64,000 bases of DNA, from contig QKWP01002135.1 in the NCBI GenBank assembly GCA_003550325.1, positions 1 to 64,000 of the forward strand, given 5' to 3'. The translations under genes and the position numbers were made by a program. The DNA is from Gigaspora rosea. Its lineage: Eukaryota > Glomeromycota > Glomeromycetes > Diversisporales > Gigasporaceae. Shown in pieces: positions 45,708-56,413 of the stretch. Each line of letters begins with the position of its first letter. Positions within the stretch are counted from its first letter, which is position 1. The notes below the pieces were generated by a model. The model saw nothing but the letters and a program-made list of their open reading frames with translations, did no database searches and was not told the origin of the DNA.

Positions 45708-46764
45708 TTAATTCGTAAGTACCCACTGAGGGGGTAATTCTATATCTTTTACAACTTGAAGCTCTTCCCTAACAAAAGACCGCTTCGGGCCATTGCTCTC
45801 ATCATCTTCTAGCCAATACAAGATTGGCGATTTTTTTGCACCAAAGCTTCACGAATATGATAAACTTGGGGAGACCAGTTCATATCAGTTGCTCGCATAA
45901 AACCACCTTCCAGCTCTTCCGGTTCAAGTAAATATCTAACCAAAGTATTATAATCTAATTTAGACTCATTAAATCCTATAGGCCCATTGCGTAACTTAGA
46001 AGATGCTGAAATAATCTGATTCATTTTTATGGCTTTTGTCGGGGCCATGCCAATTAATCTACTTACTAAATTATTAAGGTTATCAATAATTATATAAAGA
46101 TTTTTAACCCAGGCTCTCGATCTCTTAGATATAGGTAATAATAAATCAGAGGCATCCTGTAACCGAAATAATTTTTCGGCTAAAGTACGATTAAATCTTT
46201 CGACAATACCTTGACTTCTATGAGACGTGCCAACCTTAATTTTAACATTATATTTTTCCATTAATTCTTTACAATCAGATTTAAATTCAGAACCGGGATC
46301 GACCATTAATAATTTAGGCCAAATAAGAGGGCATTTGGAATTACTATAAACTTTCTTAAAGGCCTTGGCCACAGAATAAGCTGACCTATCAGCTAAAGGA
46401 ACTGCCCACTTAAATCGTGAAGCCACATCTACTATACATAAGCAATATTTATAAGTTATATTATTAATTCGGTCATGGGGCATATAAAGAATATCAGCTT
46501 GATGGCATTCATTAGACTATTAAATGAGGCTCTAGGAATAAATCTTGGACGGGGTTTATGAATCTGATATAAAGCCTGTTTTTCAAGCCAATTACATACC
46601 TCATCTATAGAAAAATCATATCCGGCTTTTAGAGAAGCTTCATACAATTTTTTTATGGTTCTTTGATAACCATTAGGATGGTAATAAATTTTACGCAAGG
46701 CAATAGATATATCTAGTTCACGAACATTTCCAGAATCTATTTGTATTATAGGAATAGACAACAT
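45708..46764 (-). pseudogene. int: Retrovirus-type (Polinton) integrase, two frameshifts
   Basis: N-terminal part (46764-46510): LRKIYYHPNGYQRTIKKLYE and DEVCNWLEKQALYQIHKP, the arrangement found before the core in Maverick integrases. Core (about 46510-45840): CHQADILYMPHDRI, CIVDVASRFKWAVPL with the first aspartate, LLMVDPGSEFKSDCKEL with the second, and SQGIVERFNRTL with the glutamate, so the DDE triad is present. C-terminal: after a one-base loss in a seven-A run near 45835, a chromodomain-like tail continues (PILYWLEDDESNGPKRSF, then VREELQVV) to a stop at 45708. The other frameshift is near 46515. The enzyme would join the TIR ends to target DNA. It is divergent from the Gag gene with only 27 bp between the two start codons. 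Confidence 0.85.
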
Positions 46765-46791
46765 TTTGAGCCGGCTCGCTTGTGAGAAAAA
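46765..46791. promoter_or_regulatory. 27-bp divergent spacer with palindrome GAGCCGGCTC
   Basis: The only DNA between the proposed starts of the integrase (minus) and the Gag-like gene (plus). It holds the perfect palindrome GAGCCGGCTC (46768-46777) followed by GCTTGTGAGAAAA. Both words recur elsewhere in the element near gene borders. A shared control site is inference; the integrase frame is open further upstream, so its true start may lie in the palindrome. Confidence 0.4.
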
Positions 46792-49767
46792 ATGGGTAAA
46801 AGAATCAAAAAATTTAAAGGTGCTTTATTAGCAATACAAGATCGGGTCTGCAAATTACAATGGGATCTGGACTCAAAAGAGGATTATATTAATTATCTTG
46901 AAAAAGAAATCTCAATTCGGAATGAGGAGCTAGACCCATTAAGATTAGAAATTTCTAATCTTAAAGAACAGTTAGAAAAGACACTCCAAAATTCTATAAA
47001 TCAAGGGAATTATATAGATTATTTAGAAAAACGGTTAGCTATTTTTCAGGATGAAATAGACTGCTTTTCTAGCAAACTCGAAAAATTATATATAGAAAAC
47101 AATTTTCAAGATATGGCACAACAACCAGGATCCTCCCGAACATTATCTCTTCCTGAAAATCAAGCCACAATCCAAAATAATAGAATTCGGCGAGAGATTG
47201 ATAGCATTAGACAATATTTTCAGAGTCCAATTACAATAGCACCTACAATAGATGGCATTGAAGATTATCTTGATATAATTTCTGATGCCGGAAATAGGTT
47301 TGAGAGATTGGTGCTACAAATATATCCACGAGCAAATGCCCGAGCAATCAATGCCGAAAATCGAGTAGCGAATTTGCAGACCCAGATAATAAATTTGCAA
47401 ACCCAGTTAGCCAATCCACAGACCCAGTTTGCCAATTCACAAACCCAGTTAGCTACGCTTCAAAATGACTATGATCTTCTCCACCAGGCCTATGAGGCCC
47501 ACAGAACACAGCATAATATATTCAAATCTCGAGAACTTGATGGGCGAATTACAATCTGTACACAAAAAAGACGGATATCAGAATTGCTTATAGAAAGCTT
47601 TGCATTAAAATTGAGAAACAGACAGACCTATCACCAATTACAAAATAAGTGGGCAAGTGGAAAAATCGGGCCCGAAATTCAGAACAATTAATTAATAATT
47701 TAAATCAACAAATTTTTGTGCTACAGAATAATAATATAGCAAACATGGCAACCTTAACAGACGTTATGTCTTCATTATCCCCATTGATGGCTCAAATTCC
47801 CCAATATATAGGTCAGGAACCTCCTGACGAATATTATAATAGAGTAGTACAAGTTTTTTCATATGGAAGTACATTGGCTGTTGCTGGATTTAATGATGCC
47901 GTAAAAGCTGAAATTTTAAAATCTAAAATGTCTAGTAAATATACACCTGTCCCAGCCGAATACCCTGCAGGTACAAATATTGATACTCCAGCACGATTTT
48001 TAGCTTGGTTACGGCATAAATATCATGAAGAAACAATAGGATCACGCAATGCCTCTTTATCCAGATTAGCACAAGAAAAATTTAACCCCCCTGACACTCC
48101 CCAAACCTATGAAGACAGAATTCGTCTATTATTATTACAAACACCGAATAATAACCAGGACGCATTGGCTATATTATAGACTCACTTACCTGATGAATTA
48201 TTTACAAGAGTAAAAATAACGAATCCAGCAGATATAAATGCTTTCTTTATATCTGTTAAGGACACATGGCTTGAGCGAAAACCTTCTACCTTTACATATA
48301 ATGGGGTTAATAACAATTCATCGGTTCCTATAATTTTATCCAATACAATACCTAGTGAAAATTTAACTATATATAAAAAAGCGTATAACCATTTAGATTT
48401 GATAGCCCAAAGACTGGGGTATTCTGACGAAGCATCTAGAGATCCGGATGCTTTAGAAAATTTTATCGAAGAAGAATTATATAAAAGATTAGGCTATGCG
48501 AATTACAATATACAATCAAAAAAATTATATGCTACAAAAAAGCCTATAGCTAAAAAATTAACAAAATCAAAGAAAATAGAAAGATACTGTTCTATTTGTG
48601 GAAAAGCTGGCCATACAAAAAAGAATTGCCCCAAAGTTAGAAAGACTAAAAAGATTAATAATATTACTAGCTCCCAATACGAATATATAGACCAAAGCCA
48701 ATCAGAAGATGATATAGAGTATATAATTAATGAAAGCGACCAAGAAGAAAGTAGCCAAGAAGAAAGCGACCAAGAAAATAGTGAGATTGAGTCTAGAGAA
48801 ACTAATTGTTTTAATATAAAAAAAAAAAAGGGTTTCTAAGTCTTCTATAAAAAAGAAATCCAAAAAACTAGTAAAAAAAACTATTAATGAAAATCAGATA
48901 TTTTTAGAGTCGGTTAAATATATTTTAACAAGATATATTTCTCAATGCCCTAAAGAAATTCTAACAGAAATATATACGGATCTTAGTAAATTATTCCCCG
49001 AAATGAAAGACTCATTTTATTCATATCATTCAAAAAATTGTACGAATAAAGAAGTAGCCAAAGTATGGGAAAATATAATAAAAAAGTATCAATTTATTTT
49101 AGAGCCATTTTTCCTCGCATGCTCAGAAAAAGATATGCCAGCATATTTGACTTCAAGCAATTATTGTGAGAAGATGGGAGGGTATTCTTCCTCGACAAAG
49201 TCGAGCACTTCGTGTCTAAATTATGCTATAAAACAATATCAAGAAGCCCAATTATATCGAAATTGGCTTGACCCATTAAAAATAAACTTTTTGCAAATAA
49301 AAGAACCCAATAACTATGCTACGATTTCATGTAAAGTATATGATTTAGAAATACCCCATGCATTACTCGATACGGGTTCAGATGGGTCACATATTTCTGA
49401 AAATATCGCAAACCATTTTATAAAATATTTTGGGCTAAAAATAGATAGAAAAAAGGTTTATAGACTAACAGGGGCTGTTGGCGAAAAACAATCTGTTGGG
49501 ACCTTTTCTGACATACCTGTTACTATAGGTATTGGAAATAATACCTTAACAATTTCAGATGAGTTTTCAGTTTTACCAACAGAAAAAGATAATAATGGCA
49601 ATGATATATCATTATTTATTCTTGGCACTAGATGGCAATATCGGGCTAGCTGGGAACCTATAGTAAAGGGTGAGTTTACAGCATCAGCTAATGGAAAAAG
49701 AATTACTATTCCACTTTCAGTTTATAATAAGGGAGAAACCAATATCCTAATAAAAAAAAATATATAA
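46792..49767 (+). pseudogene. Gag-like coiled-coil protein, CCHC knuckle and aspartyl protease, broken frame
   Basis: Three frames make one long product of about 990 residues. First (46792-47691): coiled coil rich in heptads, with a repeat of LQTQ units at 47370-47460. Next (47649-48839): ALAETLTD-like start of the capsid-like domain (SLSPLMAQIPQYIGQEPPDE, then FLAWLRHKYHEETIG), a TAG at 48177-48179 that could come from CAG, and a CCHC knuckle (CSICGKAGHTKKNC, 48588-48629) with an acidic S/E/D tail. After a run of 12 A the frame moves by one, and the last part (48840-49767) has the retropepsin motif ALLDTGSDGSHIS (catalytic D at 49369) and LFILGTRW. The plan is that of a retroelement Gag-Pro without RT. 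Frame changes may be decay, sequence error in A-runs or, at the 12-A run, programmed shifting. Confidence 0.8.
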
Positions 49768-49871
49768 GTTATAATGAACTTGAAAAAATGTTATTTGATA
49801 CTCTCAATGCTAAAGAGGTTCTCAATGAGGTATGTGAGAAGTTTTTATCATTCTATGATGAGCTGGATCTT

Positions 49872-50435
49872 TTACTTAGCTAGTATATGCAGATATTTGG
49901 CTATATTTTTTTTATCACGAATAGCTTCTTTTTCATAAAATGCATTTAGATCTCTACCTTCTTGTGATAAATCATGAGCCGGCTCAGGCAGAATTAGTTT
50001 GCTAGCCAAATTTTCTTTTTTTGAATCATGAGCCGGCTCAGACAGAATTGATTCATTAACCAAATTTTCCCTACCTTCTCGTAATAAATCACTCGAAGGC
50101 AAAATTAGTTCGTTAACCAAATTTTCCCTGCCTTCTCTTTTCAAATCCCCGCCTTCTCGTGATAAATCACTCGAAGCCAGATACATCGGTAATCTGGATT
50201 GGCAATCCAGATTTATTTTTTCGAGCTTGTGAGAAAAAATCAGTTGATCCCAGGCAACCCTATTTTTTTCTTCGCCTCTCCAGATCTGATAAATACGTTT
50301 TTGTGATATGCTATATTTTTCTTTTAGCTCATTTAAAACTTTAGACCTTGGTCTATCATTACGGTATTGCATAATAAAATTATAATCAGCTAGTGATAAA
50401 GAAGGAGCATCACATCTTATGCGTTGCCTAAGCAT
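49872..50435 (-). CDS. HTH-like protein with palindrome-derived repeats
   Basis: ATG at 50435 gives 187 residues. The first 60 look like a helix-turn-helix unit: SLADYNFIMQYRNDRPRSKV and LKEKYSISQKRIYQIWRGEE, as in fungal or transposon DNA-binding proteins. The rest is built from repeated peptides: SSDLSREGG, SSDLLREGRENLVNE twice in variants, and EPAHD twice. At DNA level these are copies of the element's short palindromes, so the repeats were inserted into, or grew inside, the coding frame without breaking it. It lies tail-to-tail with the Gag-protease gene. A role in binding the palindromes is an attractive guess with no direct support. Confidence 0.6.
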   Translation of the reverse strand: MLRQRIRCDAPSLSLADYNFIMQYRNDRPRSKVLNELKEKYSISQKRIYQIWRGEEKNRVAWDQLIFSHKLEKINLDCQSRLPMYLASSDLSREGGDLKREGRENLVNELILPSSDLLREGRENLVNESILSEPAHDSKKENLASKLILPEPAHDLSQEGRDLNAFYEKEAIRDKKNIAKYLHILAK

Positions 50436-50689
50436 GATAGTATTTTTTTTTATATCTAATATATTATTTCAAAATAATTTATTAAATAGAATGTATATAT
50501 TATATTGGATATACCGGATATATTGGATATACAGAAAAAAAATTTAGAAAAAACTAGATAAATAGGATATATATATTATACTGGATATACTGGATATACC
50601 AAATATACCAATTATACAGGAAAAAAATTTTGGATGAACCGGATAAATAAAATATATAGGAGGTTCCAGATAAATATTTCATATATTTT

Positions 50690-50980
50690 TTAAAATCTAC
50701 ATAGTTGGCATTTTCGAAGATTACAACAAATCTTGATTTTATTTTTTATTCTGTCCGTCAGTTCTATCCAGGTTTTTAAAGTTATGGGATTTGGTCTAGA
50801 CTCTACGTCTTCCGAGGACGGTACATGCAATGAAGTGGTTGTAAAGCTATCTGTCGAGAAAACTGTTAACTTTTCTAGATCTTGCGGTTCAAGCTCTTGT
50901 ATAGAAGCTCTTTCTGCTAGATTCCCGCCTTCTCTTGATAAATTACTCGAAGGCAGAAAATAAGTGAACCCCTTTATTGA
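50690..50980 (-). CDS. Small ORF with palindrome peptide and Cys cluster, no start
   Basis: An uninterrupted 96-codon frame on the minus strand lacking methionine. It begins near a palindrome copy (peptide LPSSNLSREGG, like the repeats of the neighbouring HTH-like protein), continues with a hydrophilic S/T/E-rich stretch and ends ICCNLRKCQLCRF. An opposite-strand frame (50733-50963) is its shadow or vice versa. The minus-strand frame is the more protein-like and shares orientation with its neighbours. Possibly a 3' exon or a truncated relative of the HTH-like gene. Function unknown. Confidence 0.3.
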   Translation of the reverse strand, partial: SIKGFTYFLPSSNLSREGGNLAERASIQELEPQDLEKLTVFSTDSFTTTSLHVPSSEDVESRPNPITLKTWIELTDRIKNKIKICCNLRKCQLCRF

Positions 50981-51410
50981 TTACTAGATTTCTTTTTTTG
51001 AGCTTGTGAGCCGGCTTCTCGTGATAAATCTGTTTTTTCCGCAAGTTCAAAAAACATTTATTTCTGAATTCTCTTTTTTTGAATGAAATGAGAAAAAAGG
51101 AAAATATAAAATGTTTTGGGGTATTGGATTAGTAAACATGTCTATTTGAGCCGGTTCACTTGTGAGAAAATAGGCTTATTTATATAGTTTATTTTTTACA
51201 ACTAACCCTTTTTATATAAAAACAGTTTCGGATTTGCTGATCTATTTATTCATAAATTGATTAGTATGGGCCAAAAATAAATCGATCTACTAACAATCAC
51301 AAGCTATTGATTAAAAAATCTAAACATGCATGTCGGGCACAGTAGTCCTGCTTTTTTTGTATGAGAAAGCCTCGCAAGCTCGAAAAAAATATATTGATAA
51401 CAAATATATT

Positions 51411-51629
51411 TTAACTATTTATATCTGGCTGAGCCGGCTCACAAGTATTGCAAGAAGGCAAGTCTGAATCTGATAGTATTTTGCCCAACTCAAGATCGGT
51501 TTGCTCTTCTATATAATTCTCTATCCAGTCTATAGTCTCTTCTAACGATTTTACTATCTTTTTTAACTTTTTATGCTGGGAATAATATTCACTTAGTCTT
51601 GCTTGGTGATTATATATTTTACGTACCAT
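51411..51629 (-). CDS. Hypothetical 72-residue coiled-coil protein
   Basis: ATG at 51629. The sequence (YNHQARLSEYYSQHKKLKKI, SLEETIDWIENYIEEQTDLE) predicts one long helix, then a tail DLPSCNTCEPAQP read through palindromes at the 3' end (GAGCCGGCTC at 51431-51440). No recognised family. Same strand as the polymerase and HTH-like genes. Small size leaves doubt. Confidence 0.45.
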   Translation of the reverse strand: MVRKIYNHQARLSEYYSQHKKLKKIVKSLEETIDWIENYIEEQTDLELGKILSDSDLPSCNTCEPAQPDINS

Positions 51630-51680
51630 TTTTTAGTATTATATATATAGATATTAAATATCTTAAAAAAACTAATTACC

Positions 51681-51945
51681 GAGGTGGGACACCATGTCAC
51701 CAGGGCACAGTATCCATGTTGGGTAGAGTCTGGACAAGCTTGTCCAAGCTCATCAAAATTGAGCAGAAGCTGAATTAGTATCCGGTTAAATTTATCTCCT
51801 GAAACTTATATGGTAGAGTCTGGACACGGTGTCCGGGCTTGATTTAATTGCGCAGAAGAAATGGCGCAGTATATTTTTCTAACTGCCAAGCCGGGACACC
51901 ATGTCACCAGGGCGCAGTAGTCACATGATATTGTGACCTGGGGGT
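51681..51945. repeat. Duplicated block with GGACA...TGTCC palindromes
   Basis: Two related units: GGGACACCATGTCACCAGGG at about 51687 and 51893, and GGTAGAGTCTGGACA at about 51722 and 51812. The second word leads into perfect palindromes GGACAAGCTTGTCC (51732-51745) and GGACACGGTGTCC (51822-51834). The sequence is richer in G and C than its surroundings. A 62-residue minus frame crosses it and is not counted as a gene. Confidence 0.6.
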
Positions 51946-52198
51946 CACGTACTACCAACTCAAATAATAATACTGCCTTTTCGTGATAAATCACTCGAAG
52001 CCAGAATTAATTTGTTATCCAAATTTTCTCTTTTCGAATTTATGAGAAAAGAGGCTTGCAAGCTCGAAAAAAAAATATATTGATAACAAATATATTTTGA
52101 CTATTTATATCTGGCTTCGAGCAAGCATTGCAAGAAGGCAGTGAGAATATTTTAAGTTAGTATATGGTCTGCTATATATACAGTATCACTAGTCTAGT

Positions 52199-55100
52199 TT
52201 ATGGCGATGAGCTAGCTATGTGAGACGTATATTTGTTTTGATACTTCTCTGGGAGCTTGGCTCTTATAGCTCTTTTTTCGGCCTCTTCATGGGGTATACC
52301 AGCCTTGACCATATTCTTATAAGCTTTATTACGCCAATGAAAATATGGCAAAGAGGTAATTCCATCTGATAAGATCCAGCGCTTAGTATCGATTGGGCAT
52401 AGGGCCTTCTTTTCTGATTCGACTAAAGATAATATATGATCCTTTGACCGGATACCTATATTTTTGGCATAGAATACTTTATTACCAAATAGACAGTCTC
52501 GATAAACTTGGGTCATAGGTGAATTATTCTCTGGATAAGTATTTTTAGCCATCTCATCTATACCTTTTTTACTAACTCCTTTATGCTTAGACTTTGTAGA
52601 CTTATCTGCTAAGACATAGTGGTATGACTTGGCCCGGATATGATAAGATTCTGTGATTACATTGCCGGGAGTCTCATCTTTGAAAAGCCCAATAGTCTTA
52701 GTATCATTAAGATCAAAAAGATCAGGTCGCTCTGCCATGTCCTTATAGATATCCTCAGTTTCAACTATAAATATGAATGAGTCTGTATCCATATATCCAA
52801 GTATAGCTTTATCACCATATCTCTCTTTTACATATCCATACCAGAAGCGATACATTAAAAGCTTGCTAAGACCCAGAACTGATGCTCCGACAATAATGGG
52901 CTTGTTGAGAGTTACAGTGGCTTTTCCCATATGTGCCCCTACAAGTGTATTTCCCAGCTGTCTGGCATATTTGAAAGAGGGTTTACGGATCTGCTTAATA
53001 AACTTCTTTTCATCTTGATCATTGTTCATAGCCATGAGCTTGACGTCTTGGTATTTGCGAACATTTTCCATAGTTTTGCCATATACTGAGTTATTCATGA
53101 GCTTAAAGAAATCTTTCTCAAAAGCGTTCTTAGCACCTTGACGCTTTTCTGTATTAAAGGCTATATAAGGGGCAAGCCAGTTAGTTTGGTCGAAAGATAA
53201 GATTTCTGTTACCTCATCTACAACCATACCCAATTTTACGTAATATTGGAGTTCTTGGTAATGGATAACATAATCTTTTCGTGGTCCAAGATGGGGTACT
53301 AATTTTTTTGTTGCTAAAAACCGTCCTCCATCCAAGTTATCTACAAGCTCTGTAGTATAGGGGCACAACATATTTTTACCTACAGCCATATTCTCTACGG
53401 CTGGAGGAAGGTCACTCAAATAGTCATGAGTTTTTAGAGGGAAGTGCGCCTTAATATTTAGGTAATATCCTTTTTTGGTATTTGATTCGGTATTAAGAAT
53501 CTTATTAAGATATTTCTTTTGCATTTCAGGATTCTTAAGCAAATATTCCCGACTTGTTTCCCATTGATAATTTCCTATAGGCAAATACTGGCTCATGGCC
53601 CAGCCGTAAAGATTATTGGCATCGATATATGAGATCCATTTTGTGGGCTTAGATGGGTTAAATGTGTTACCCATTTTAGGATTATTAGCTTTGAAATATC
53701 GTTTACATACTATAGCTATGCCTCCACGCTTGGCTTTTTCTATAAAATCATGCATTGCCATATTTGTAAAAAGCTCAATTTTAACCCCGGTTATTTTAAG
53801 CATTGCATCCCAAGCTAGTGCAGGTGCAGATACATAGTGACTGGGATCGAGCTCATAATATTGCATACATGTTTTTCAAAATTGGGTCCAGATATCTGCT
53901 AGGCTAAGTACATCAGTCTTAAGATAAATATCATAATATTCACCCAAATTCTGGCAGTTAAATTCTTTCCATACTTTTTGGGCATGTTCATAATCCGCTT
54001 GTGTGATTTTACCACTAAGAGTGCTATGGAATTCTTCGAATAAAGGAAGTTTAGTTTCTAAGAATCTATCTTGTGAATCGACATAGTCATAGGGATAAAC
54101 TCCTTTACGTAAAACTAAAGCTATTTGTTCTGAAGAATTGTCTTTAAAGTGCCAGCTTGTAATAGGGTGGTCAGCACCTAAATTTTTCGTAAGATTTGCC
54201 AAGCTATTATTCATAAATTGCTTGCTATCTATATATTTTAACTGTCCTATCTTCATCATTTTATATCTCTCAAAAGTTTCTGCAATAACTGTTATTTGGT
54301 GTGCATTAACAGATTTTCTAACAGATTCACAAACCAAGTGGGAGTCATAGCCCCGAAAGTTATGGAAGACAACTGGGATAGGAGTTTTCCATGCTTCGAT
54401 TTGGAGTTTGCGGTTACAGGTATTGTAGGCAGGTCCTCGGAACTTACTTGTTATATGAAAGTGGTCCCAGACCTTATTATTCTCTTCATCGAATTTATCT
54501 TTACAAATCCAACAGGTATCTACCTCGGCAAATTTTTTCTTATCTTTTTCTGTCACAATTCAGTCATGCTTAATAGCCAAGACCTTATTGATTTCGACCA
54601 ACTCCTTATCAATTCTTCGGACAAATTCTTGTGTAGCGTTTTCTTCTCGATATAGGAAAGGTCCCCATACATCTCCAGTATCGAACCAATGAACTAAATA
54701 ACAAAAGCTATTAGCTTTTTGCTCGGCGAGTTTTCGCATTTGTCCTCCATATTCTTCATTGCATTTCTTGTTGTCTGCCTTGAAGTCGGCTATAATTACA
54801 CATGGGGCATTAATCATTCGGCTATAGTTCTTGAATGCTTCAAAGTCATTAACCCCCTTAGTAGGTAAAGTGACTCTTTGGATGGCCTCTCCTAAGCCGA
54901 AACAGTGCCCTTGGTGATATGCTAGAGATTTTTCTGACTGAAAGCTATGAAAGCATCGGTTACATAGATACTTTTTAACTTTTTTGGCATTATCTTTATA
55001 AACCAATCCATCTGGATTTTTGATCCAAAGAAAATGATTTTTTTGCCCGTATTTAATGTCCTCAGATTTGGTAATATCTGTAAGAGCCATGAGATATATA

Positions 55101-56317
55101 ATATGTTGTCTATTATAGTTCTTGCTGGCTATTACCAGTTTGGGAGTTGCTGGTTCTTCTTTCCATTCCCAGATATTAATAGAAATATCTGGATTCATTT
55201 CCTCAATCTTATTAAATATACGTGAGCAGATAGATGTGGGCATAGGAATCCCATCTAGCTTGACGATATCTAAATATTTTTGAAGACTTTTTCCCTATAT
55301 ATACGTCTTCCCAAGTGGTCTGTAATTCTATTCTTATCTGCAAAATAACATCCTAGTGCACCTTTGAGACAATTACTGTGGGCTTGTCCGTAGCCAGATC
55401 TATAATATCAAAATTGTCTGGATTAATTGTGTACTTTGTATTGGCGAGCTTTTTAGGAGTAGGAATATAGGAACCTCCATTAGTTCGACGGTAGGTATAG
55501 GATTCAATAAATATATTTTCTATTCTAAGAAGAATTTTACCGGACTCCTCTTTTAAGTGATTCTCAATTTGTATATCAATTTCTCCTACAGATTGAATTA
55601 AATATGGGTCTATATCATTTTCTGAAAGAAGAATATGTTGTTTTCCTCTATGATATGAATGGGTCAGACTAAGTTCATAATTCGCTTTGTCCGTAGCATC
55701 ACCTTCTCCTTTATATTTATATTTTGCGTATATGCTTTCTATAACTAATGATGTTTTTATTTGTTCCTTTTTGTAGAGCTCTTCTTTGAGTATATTGGTA
55801 ATTGCTTTGCGTGTTGAGGCCATGAGTTGGGGCATATATGGGGCGTCGGCATATGCTGTTTGATTGTCTTGCTGTTTATTAAAAGCATATGCTGGATTAT
55901 TGTCTGCTGGAATTTTTCCTTCCCATATGAACATATTTTTGAGACTTTTATGTGGTTTGGCCGGGTCATAATTTTTTTCACAAATACTATATCATTCTCT
56001 TGGATTTTATTCTGCTCAGAGGATATTTCTTCTCTATAGGCTTGGGTTGCCGGGCCTGGGCTGGCTTCTTGAACTTGGGCCCCCTCTTGAACTTTGTTCT
56101 GTGAAGAAGAGGCTTGGATTGCTGAGTTTGAACCAGATTTAGAAATGAGAGATAGCCCCTGTTTGGATACTTGGGTTCGGGCAAATGGTATATTGCATTG
56201 ATTTTTTTTGCTTTTATAATGCTTGCGAAGTTTTTCTGGTCTTGTAAAAGTATATCCACAACAAGCACATGTACGATTTTTTTTATCACTTCTAGGCATG
56301 ATATTATTAAGTCTCAC
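52199..56317 (-). pseudogene. polB: Family-B DNA polymerase with endonuclease-VII-like domain
   Basis: Read from 56317 down. A zinc finger (CACCGYTFTRPEKLRKHY), a linker, then N-terminal polymerase regions (56.0-55.35 kb and 55.24-54.56 kb, with frameshifts near 55.97 and 55.3 kb) including a second finger (CNRCFHSFQSEKSLAYHQGH). Next (54556-53876) is a recombination-endonuclease-VII-like site (CWICKDKF...WDHFHITSKFRGPAYNTCN) followed by exonuclease segments (VVFHNFRGYDSHLV). The last frame (53866-52199, 555 residues) holds polymerase motifs A (YIDANNLYGWAMSQYLP), B (KLMNNSVYGKTMENV) and C (YMDTDSFIF), all intact. Two in-frame TGA stops (54562-54560, 53878-53876) lie where arginine fits. This is the protein-primed type used by Polintons to copy their linear DNA. 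Dead as it stands. Confidence 0.85.
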
Positions 56318-56413
56318 CTGTTAATATATTGGGTAAACTTTTGTTTAAATAAAAATATTTACCCCTATCTTTTCATGATAAAATTATTCAAAATAGGATA
56401 TATCTTTTCTGAG
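56318..56413. other. Leader between polymerase start and right TIR
   Basis: Only about 96 bp separate the first ATG of the polymerase gene (56317) from the inner edge of the right TIR, so its promoter very probably lies within the TIR. No TATA-like motif stands out among the many AT-rich words. Confidence 0.35.

Larger units (their letters stand above)
49957..52140. repeat. Family of short palindromic repeats inside the 12.9 kb element
   Basis: Consensus about GCCTTCTCGTGATAAATCAC followed by TCGAAGGC: an interrupted palindrome of some 26 bp. Copies or variants at 44914-44940, 49957-49988, 50073-50100, 50151-50179, 50927-50955, 51008-51030, 51974-52001 and 56434-56460. A sister form (GGCTTCGAGCAAGCATTGCAA followed by GAAGGC, in parts) occurs at 52113-52140 and 51431-51459. 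GAGCCGGCTC occurs at 46768, 49975, 50030 and 51431. None seen outside the element in this window. Confidence 0.75.

Noticed and set aside
46792..49767. A nested LTR retrotransposon inside the 12.9 kb element
   Set aside because: No RT, no LTRs and no target duplication around the Gag-protease block; the integrase is on the other strand and of Polinton type.
49957..52140. CRISPR-like array
   Set aside because: The short palindromes are irregularly spaced, partly coding, and there are no spacers of constant length or cas genes.
54138..54655. Plus-strand ORFs of 60-119 residues
   Set aside because: Shadows of the polymerase gene on the opposite strand.
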